NCBI GenBank assembly: GCA_035476575.1 | Contig: DATILL010000101.1 | Span: forward strand, 1-48,141 | Length of the DNA stretch: 48,141 nucleotides | Direction: 5' to 3' | From: DATILL01 sp035476575 | GTDB taxonomy: Bacteria > Actinomycetota > Actinomycetes > Mycobacteriales > JACQDL01 | In this document: piece by piece, positions 43,129 to 48,141 of the stretch | Layout of the letters: the number at the start of each line of letters is the position of its first letter | How positions within the stretch are numbered: the first letter of the stretch is position 1 | Program-made: the position numbers and the translations under genes | Notes under the pieces: model-generated | Database searches by the model: none | Seen by the model: the letters and a program-made list of their open reading frames with translations, nothing else | What the model was told of the DNA's origin: nothing

Positions 43129-44162
43129 GCCTTCCTCCCCGTCAGCTCGGGCTCACCCACAGGCTGCGCCGCAGGCGGCTCCGCGGCGGGCCTGTTGGCC
43201 GGCTCGGCACCGTGCCCGGTCAGCGCCAGGAACACGTCGTCCAGCGTGGGCCGGCGCAGCCCGATGTCGTCGATCTCGATGCCGGCACCGTCCAGGTCCC
43301 GGATCACGCTGACCAGCCGCGTGGACCCGCCGCGCGACGGCACGGTCAGCAGCCGGGCGTGCTCGTCCACCGAGACCTCCCCGGCAGCATCCCTGCCCAG
43401 GTTGGCGGTGAGCAGCGCGCGAGCCCGGCCGAGCAGCGCCCGGTCGTGCACCACGACCTCGATCCGCTCTCCGCCGACCCGGGCCTTCAGATCGTCCGAC
43501 GTACCCTTGGCGATCACGTGGCCGTGGTCGACCACCGCGATCGAGTCGGCTAACGCGTCGGCCTCCTCCAGGTACTGCGTGGTCAGCAGAATGGTGGCGC
43601 CGGCCCGCACCCGGTCGCGGATCACGTCCCACAGGTCCAGCCGGCTGCGCGGGTCCAGGCCGGTGGTCGGCTCGTCCAGGAACAGCACCCTGGGATGCGC
43701 GATGAGCGCGCCGGCCAGGTCGAGCCGGCGGCGCATCCCGCCAGAGTAGGTCTTGGCCACCCGGTCGGCGGCGTCGGCCAGGTCGAACTGGTCGAGCAGC
43801 TCGGCGGCCCGGCGCCGGGCGCCGGCGCTGGCCAGCCCGTACAGCCGGCCGAACATCCAGAGGTTCTCCCGGCCGGTCAGGTTCTCGTCCACCGCGGCGT
43901 ACTGCCCGGACAGCCCGATCAGCCGGCGGACCGTGTCCGGCTCGCGGGCGACGTCATGGCCGAGCACCCGGGCCGTGCCCGAGTCGGCCGGCAGCAGCGT
44001 GGTCAGCACCCGGACCGCGGTGGTCTTGCCGGCGCCGTTCGGCCCCAACAGGCCGAGCACGGTACCCTCCGGCACGGCCAGGTCCAGCCCGGCCAGTGCG
44101 CGCACGGCCTTGCGGCCCTTGCCGAACGTCTTGGTCAGGCCAACGGCCTCGATCGCATCCAA
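43125..44162 (-). CDS. DrrA-like ABC exporter ATPase
   Basis: 345 residues. ABC domain with Walker A GLLGPNGAGKTT, Q-loop IGLSGQYAAVDENLTG, signature YSGGMRRRLDLAGAL, Walker B VLFLDEPTTGLDP and H-loop TTQYLEEADALADSI. The DrrA-type C-terminal domain (RVGGERIEVVVHDRALLGRA; LRRPTLDDVFLALTG) is present. I start at TTG 44162, five bases after GGGGGAG. GTG 44189 is a weaker choice. First gene of the exporter-repressor operon, divergent from orn. Confidence 0.93.
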   Translation of the reverse strand: MDAIEAVGLTKTFGKGRKAVRALAGLDLAVPEGTVLGLLGPNGAGKTTAVRVLTTLLPADSGTARVLGHDVAREPDTVRRLIGLSGQYAAVDENLTGRENLWMFGRLYGLASAGARRRAAELLDQFDLADAADRVAKTYSGGMRRRLDLAGALIAHPRVLFLDEPTTGLDPRSRLDLWDVIRDRVRAGATILLTTQYLEEADALADSIAVVDHGHVIAKGTSDDLKARVGGERIEVVVHDRALLGRARALLTANLGRDAAGEVSVDEHARLLTVPSRGGSTRLVSVIRDLDGAGIEIDDIGLRRPTLDDVFLALTGHGAEPANRPAAEPPAAQPVGEPELTGRKA

Positions 44163-44280
44163 CTGAACTCCCCCATCCCTCCGGATCACCTTAAGAGAGC
44201 ACCCTGCCGCGGGGGTAAGACATTTCTCGGCGGGCGAACCCGACGGCGCCCGGCCCTGTCCGTCGGTGGCGGAAGTTATC

Positions 44281-44895
44281 GTGGCGGACGTGAACGACAA
44301 ACTGGTGTGGATCGACTGCGAGATGACCGGGCTGGAACTGGGCCGTGACGCCCTGATCGAGGTCGCCGCGCTGGTCACCGACTCCGACCTGAACGTGTTG
44401 GGTGCAGGGGTCGATGTGGTGATCCACGCCAGCGACGCGGACCTCGCCGGGATGCCTGAGATCGTCGCGGCGATGCATGACAGGTCAGGGCTGACCGAGG
44501 CGGTGCGGGCGTCCACCGTGACGCTGGCTCAGGCGGAGCGGCTGGTGCTGGACTACGTCCGCGGCCACGTGCCCGAGCCCAGGTCAGTGCCGCTGTGTGG
44601 GAACTCGATCGCCACAGACCGGTCGTTCATCGCGCGGGACATGCGTGAGCTCGATGCGTTCCTGCACTACCGGATGGTAGACGTGTCGTCGATCAAGGAG
44701 CTGTGCCGGCGGTGGTACCCGCGGGTGTACTACGCCCAGCCGCCGAAGGGGCTGGCGCACCGTGCGCTGGCCGACATCCAGGAGAGCATCCGGGAGCTGC
44801 GGTACTACCGGCAGACGGTGTTCGTGCCGCCGCCCGGGCCGAGCACGGACGACGCCCAGGCGGCCGCCAAGCAGGTGCTCGGGGGTGGGCCGTAG
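44281..44895 (+). CDS. orn: Oligoribonuclease
   Basis: Housekeeping 3'-5' exoribonuclease that degrades 2-5-nt RNA and pGpG to mononucleotides. 204 residues with all DEDDh residues: WIDCEMTGL (Asp, Glu), GNSIATDRSF (Asp) and HRALADIQESI (His, Asp). Other conserved blocks are LIEVAALVTD and YRMVDVSSIKELCRRWYP. GTG 44281 or GTG 44290 (VNDKLVW) could be the start. The latter fits the family edge, the former has the better ribosome binding site. Followed by tRNA-His. Confidence 0.96.
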   Translation: MADVNDKLVWIDCEMTGLELGRDALIEVAALVTDSDLNVLGAGVDVVIHASDADLAGMPEIVAAMHDRSGLTEAVRASTVTLAQAERLVLDYVRGHVPEPRSVPLCGNSIATDRSFIARDMRELDAFLHYRMVDVSSIKELCRRWYPRVYYAQPPKGLAHRALADIQESIRELRYYRQTVFVPPPGPSTDDAQAAAKQVLGGGP

Positions 44896-44971
44896 CAGGC
44901 CGCAAACCGGTGATCCGGGGCTGGTCGCCTCGGCTATCATTCGTGCGGTGTCGCGTTCCGGCGTGGCCATG

Positions 44972-45047
44972 GTGGGTGTAGCTCAGCTGGTAGAGCACCG
45001 GGTTGTGGTCCCGGGTGTCGTGGGTTCAAGTCCCATCACTCACCCCA
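44972..45047 (+). tRNA. tRNA-His (GTG)
   Basis: Complete cloverleaf. The acceptor stem GTGGGTG pairs with CACTCAC, the D-arm is GCTCAGCTGGTAGAGC, the anticodon loop TTGTGGT has GTG at 45005-45007, the T-arm carries GGTTCAAGTCC, and CCA is encoded. The G at 44971 and the C discriminator give the G-1:C73 pair special to tRNA-His. Confidence 0.97.
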
Positions 45048-45055
45048 AGGTCAAC

Positions 45056-45087
45056 GGCCTCCTTCCTGCGCAGGCAGGCAGGAGGCC
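45056..45087 (+). terminator. Hairpin after tRNA-His
   Basis: GGCCTCCT pairs with AGGAGGCC and CCTGC with GCAGG inside, a strong stem beginning 9 bases after the tRNA CCA. There is no T-run, as is common for actinobacterial terminators. Confidence 0.7.
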
Positions 45088-45200
45088 CGCTCAGCTAGCG
45101 ACTCACGCCGGGCCGTCCCTGGGGCGGCACGTGCTCCGCACCGCGTGTCACCGCGTGCACGTCCCGTCGTCTCCTCGCCCTAGTCGCACGGGCGAGCGGG

Positions 45201-46409
45201 CTAGCCGACCGGGTTCCACTGCGCCCACGGGATGGTCCAGTCGTAGATGTCGCCGTCCTTCGGGGCGAGCGGGACGGGCGAGCCGGTGACCTCGACGACG
45301 TCGCCGGGCTGGGAAAAGCCGAAGAACCACCTGGCCCGGTCGGGCGCGAGGTTGATGCAGCCGTGCGAGACGTTGGCATGCCCCTGGTCACCGACCGACC
45401 ACGGCGCGGAGTGCACGAACTCGCCGTTGTTGGAGATCCGGGTGGCCCACTGCACGTCGGCGGTGTAGCCGCCCGCGTCCAGGGCCAGCCCGAAGGTGGT
45501 GGAGTCCATGTGCTGCAGCGGCGTCTTGTCGCTGACCACGTGGACGCCGTTGTGGGTGTACCGGCCGGGAACCTCACGGCCCATCGAGGCGGGGTAGCTC
45601 TGCACGAGCCGGTCGTTGGCGTAGACGAGCAGCCGGTGGGTCGTCGTGTTGGCGATGCTGACGTGCTTGGCGCCGATGGCGAAGGAGACGTCGCGGCTGC
45701 GCTTGCCGTAGACGCCGTCGGCGAGCTCCACGCCCAGCAGGTTCAGGCTGACGGTGATCTGGGTGCCTGACCTCCAGTACGCCTTGGGGCGGAAGTGCAG
45801 CTCGGTGCCGCCGCCGAACCACAGGTAGCCGACCTGCTGGGCCGGGGAGGTGCGGATGGTGATGTGCTTGATCACCTCGGCCTTGTTGGTGACGGCGAGG
45901 GCGGCGTCGTTGGCGTCGTTATGGAAGTAGACCCGGATCGGCATGCCGACGCCGACGGTCGAGCCGGCCAACGGTGCCATCGCGTCGTATGCCAGCGTGC
46001 GCGGGGCGAGGGTGCTGAACCTCGTGGTGGAGTCGGTCACGGCACCGGTTGCGTTGGTGGCGTGCGCGGTGACGGTGTAGGTGACGCGGAAGCGGAGCGG
46101 GCCGGTGCTGGTCCATCTGGTGGCGTCCGTCGTCAGGGCGCCGACAAGCTTGCGGCCAGCCGTGTCACGCACCGTGACCGTGGTGAGCCTGCCGCCGGTC
46201 ACCGTGACGACGACAGGGGTCGTGGGGAGGATGTCGGCGGCGTCGGCGGCCGGCTGGACGGCGATCTGGGCGGGCGGGGTGGCTGGCTTGCCGCCGTTGC
46301 CAAGCGGGCTGCCGCCGCCGGTGCAGGCGGTGACCAGGATGGTGACCAGGGCCAGGACCGTCATCAGGCGGCCGGTGGGCGTGACCCGGTGCTGTGCCGC
46401 GTGCGTCAT
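45201..46409 (-). CDS. Lipoprotein L,D-transpeptidase
   Basis: Cell-wall enzyme making 3-3 peptidoglycan cross-links. 402 residues. The signal LMTVLALVTILVTAC contains lipobox VTAC, so the protein is lipid-anchored outside. Immunoglobulin-like domains follow (VVVTVTGGRLTTVTVRD; PIRVYFHNDANDAALAVTNK), then the YkuD domain with GREVPGRYTHNGVHVV and catalytic VSHGCINLAP (His and Cys present). ATG 46409 follows GAGGGGA. The frame is open to 46454. Its neighbourhood with orn is typical of actinomycetes. Confidence 0.94.
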   Translation of the reverse strand: MTHAAQHRVTPTGRLMTVLALVTILVTACTGGGSPLGNGGKPATPPAQIAVQPAADAADILPTTPVVVTVTGGRLTTVTVRDTAGRKLVGALTTDATRWTSTGPLRFRVTYTVTAHATNATGAVTDSTTRFSTLAPRTLAYDAMAPLAGSTVGVGMPIRVYFHNDANDAALAVTNKAEVIKHITIRTSPAQQVGYLWFGGGTELHFRPKAYWRSGTQITVSLNLLGVELADGVYGKRSRDVSFAIGAKHVSIANTTTHRLLVYANDRLVQSYPASMGREVPGRYTHNGVHVVSDKTPLQHMDSTTFGLALDAGGYTADVQWATRISNNGEFVHSAPWSVGDQGHANVSHGCINLAPDRARWFFGFSQPGDVVEVTGSPVPLAPKDGDIYDWTIPWAQWNPVG

Positions 46410-46585
46410 TGCTCGTCGATCCCCTCTGCCGGTTACGGTCCCATCATTCCGCACGGGTCTGACAAGCCTGCCGGTTCACCGCCGGGGGGCCGCATCCTGG
46501 GCCGGCTTGTGGAGGGCTCCTGGGCGGAGGACGATTAGGACGCCCGTTCGGGGCTGTGTATCCTCGGGGATCGTTGCGCTGACGC

Positions 46586-46661
<76 letters not shown>

Positions 46662-46794
46662 CCAAATGACTCCTCCGACCAGTAGGTTTACCTCAAGTCA
46701 AGATCAGAGCCGGCTGGCGTTGCGGTCGTTGGCGTGGCTCAGGGTGCGAGTGCCCTCGAGCCTATCTTTGTTGCTGCCCGGCAGGTGCCAGCGG

Positions 46795-47043
46795 GGGCGG
46801 ATCGAGCGGCGTGGCAGCGCGTTGCGAGTATCGGTGTACGGCGGGCTGGACCCGGTCACCGGCAAGCGGGTGTACCTGCGGGACACAATCCAGGACCACG
46901 ACCGTGCCGCCGAGCGGAAGGTGCGCAGCGCGATGGCCCGGTTGATCACGCAGGTGGACGGCCAGCGGTCCCCGCAGTCCTCGGTGATGCTGGAACACAC
47001 CCTGGCCGAATTCATGCGGGTCAGCGAGCTGGAGCGCACCACT
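46795..47043 (+). pseudogene. Tyrosine integrase N-terminal fragment
   Basis: Reads GRIERRGSALRVSVYGGLDP, VTGKRVYLRDTIQ, then VRSAMARLITQVDGQRSP and HTLAEFMRVSELERTT, the arm-type DNA-binding and core-binding N-terminus of a site-specific tyrosine recombinase. The catalytic domain is absent. The sequence breaks at about 47043 into unrelated code. Proximity to tRNA-Lys points to an element that once integrated there. Confidence 0.7.
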
Positions 47044-47044
47044 C

Positions 47045-47200
47045 GTGACCCTACGAGATCCTGGAACGGATCGTCGACGGGCTCGGGGTCCCACGTGGCT
47101 ACGCCGGCCTGTCCTACTGCTGCTACGACGCCGAGCACGACCACCCCACCACAGCGACCCAGGCGGCGCCGAGCCCACTCGGCCCGGCCAACAACCCGGT
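47045..47200 (+). pseudogene. XRE-type regulator fragment
   Basis: Reads PYEILERIVDGLGVPRGYAG followed by LSYCCYD. This matches the end of the HTH region in actinobacterial XRE proteins that carry similar ERIADGLGVPR sequences. It is joined directly to the integrase fragment, so a deletion fused the two. Confidence 0.4.
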
Positions 47201-47419
47201 ACGCCGTGGTCGGGCTCGACACCCGTCACCGTCGACCCGGTCGACCTGCCCGAGATCATCGAGGTCGCCGTCTTGCTGATGGACGGCCCGGCGGTCACCG
47301 GTCCCCCGGCGGTGTGGTGGGCGCGGCCGTCCCGACCCCTCCGGCATCGCCGTACCGGCCGGCGCCCGGCCGTTCGTCCGCCCGACCCGCCTCTGACAGA
47401 GCGTGGCCGCAAAGGTAAC

Positions 47420-47725
47420 CGAGCTGTCCGACGGACCCTCGTCATGCATCACCCCGACCGCATCACCCTGCTCCACTGGCACCTGTCCAACTACCCGCCC
47501 GTGGACGCCATCAGCACCCGCGACCTGGCCCGCACCACCTGGCCCGGCCTGACCGACTACAGCCTCGGCCCGCTGGCCGTGCACGCCCGCATCAACACCA
47601 TCCCCCACCTGCTCAACGGCGCCACCACCCAGGCCCACACCACCGCCCTGCTCCTGCTCGCCCTCCTCCACACCACCGCCGAACGCGAAGCAATCTCGGC
47701 GACCGAGCCCACCTACCCGGCCTAG
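47420..47725 (+). pseudogene. DnaQ-like exonuclease C-terminal fragment
   Basis: The last about 95 codons before TAG at 47723-47725 read DRITLLHWHLSNYPPVDAIS, STRDLARTTWPGLTDYSLGP, then LAVHARINTIPHLLNGATTQ and AHTTALLLLALL. The pattern LARTTWPGL...SLGPLA...AHTTALLLLALL matches the C-terminal half of DnaQ/epsilon-like 3'-5' exonucleases. The N-terminal DxE motif is missing and the usual final His is changed. Confidence 0.45.
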
Positions 47726-48002
47726 CACCCCAACCCGAGCGCTGACCAGACCAGCCGGAGGGGACGGAGGGACACGGCGGAGGCGCCGGACTTGGCCGCT
47801 AGAACGCTAACCAGCAGCCCAGCAGAGGTCCATGCCGCCAACACAGGGTGCTAGGGCTATCGGTGGAGGGCGATAGCCCTAGCATCCTACGTCCTACGCC
47901 GGGCGTTGCAGTCCGTCGCTGGGCCGTTGGTGGCTCGCCGGGTCAGTGGCCGCAGGAGGGGTCCCGTGTAGTGGAGGTGTCACGCCGGCGGGCAGACGAA
48001 AG
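47726..48002. other. Intergenic region before the IS3 element
   Basis: No gene. It contains a CRISPR-repeat-like segment (47804-47832) and a strong hairpin (47847-47886). Confidence 0.5.
47847..47886 (+). terminator. Strong hairpin, possible terminator
   Basis: TGCTAGGGCTATCG (47849-47862) pairs perfectly with CGATAGCCCTAGCA (47871-47884) around an 8-nt loop, extended by two more pairs. It lies about 120 bases after the exonuclease fragment. No T-run follows. Confidence 0.55.
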
Positions 48003-48141
48003 TTGACCTGCCCCGCATTTTCCGGACAGCTTCCTTACGGCTAGTTCATGCTGCGAGCTGCCTGTTCAGGTATTCGTTGTGGACCTCTAGTGGGGTCCTG
48101 TAACCAAGACCTGAGTGGAGACGTTGCTGATTATAGAATCC
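48003..48141 (-). mobile_element. IS3-family transposase, C-terminal end (cut by window end)
   Basis: The minus strand from 48141 reads GFYNQQRLHSGLGYRTPLEV and HNEYLNRQLAA before TGA at 48046-48048. This is the conserved end of IS3-family OrfB (yNxxRxHSxLgyxtP). Downstream, TGACCTGCCCCGCATTTTCC from about 48005 resembles IS3-type terminal inverted repeats, so the element probably ends there. GC is lower than in the neighbours, suggesting recent arrival. Confidence 0.85.

Overview
The window is chromosomal DNA from a very GC-rich, GTG-start-rich actinobacterium. The gene set (DUF222/13E12 HNH protein, BTAD activator, ECF sigma factor with a DGPF partner, SapB/Ram-type lanthipeptide remnant, oligoribonuclease beside a lipoprotein L,D-transpeptidase) fits a filamentous actinomycete. 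A Frankia-like genome is a reasonable guess that the sequence cannot prove. Much of the window is accessory DNA in decay: many genes are recognisable only by splicing frames, and several carry single-base lesions in short homopolymers. Either the genome is shedding genes here or the assembly has residual indels, so each frameshift needs read-level support.

Left region (1-8 kb). The window opens inside a CRISPR array (1-502), followed by a reverse transcriptase-Cas1 adaptation gene (509-2499, split by one apparent missing base near 1430), cas2 (2506-2787), a leader-like stretch and a second array (2986-3377). No cas6 or effector gene is visible, so this is an adaptation module flanked by two arrays with near-identical repeats. 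A diverged copy of the array-2 leader lies at 5559-5687 with no array after it. Between and beyond are a Tat-exported purple-acid-phosphatase-like enzyme, an uncharacterised overlapping gene pair (5897-6770) and the wreck of a LodA/LodB (quinone-cofactor amine oxidase) locus.

Middle region (8-24.5 kb). A translationally coupled pair, a P-loop NTPase and a membrane-anchored periplasmic-binding-protein-fold protein (8244-11764), is the best candidate for an undescribed signalling or defence module. It is followed by a run of mostly broken toxin-antitoxin loci (PIN, RelE, MazF, Phd, RHH), a TcpC-like conjugation gene, a membrane-sensor/GGDEF-EAL protein split by one TAG codon, an orphan IF2-N-domain protein, an XRE regulator with two HTH domains, an ECF42-type sigma factor with its DGPF partner, an ISL3 transposase fragment and a DUF222-HNH protein.

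Right region (24.5-48 kb). Here are a PadR three-gene operon encoding a glycine-zipper membrane protein, a secreted GON-domain protein, a 1095-residue ATPase-TPR-BTAD activator, a decayed class III lanthipeptide locus (RamR-like regulator, collapsed LanKC, orphan ABC ATPase), a murA copy, about 2.2 kb of gene debris, an ankyrin protein, a shattered glycosyltransferase, an orphan LPXTG tail, a drrA-drrB-tetR-flavin reductase operon, then housekeeping orn, tRNA-His, a lipoprotein L,D-transpeptidase and tRNA-Lys. An integrase fragment and other debris follow tRNA-Lys, and the window ends inside an IS3-family transposase.
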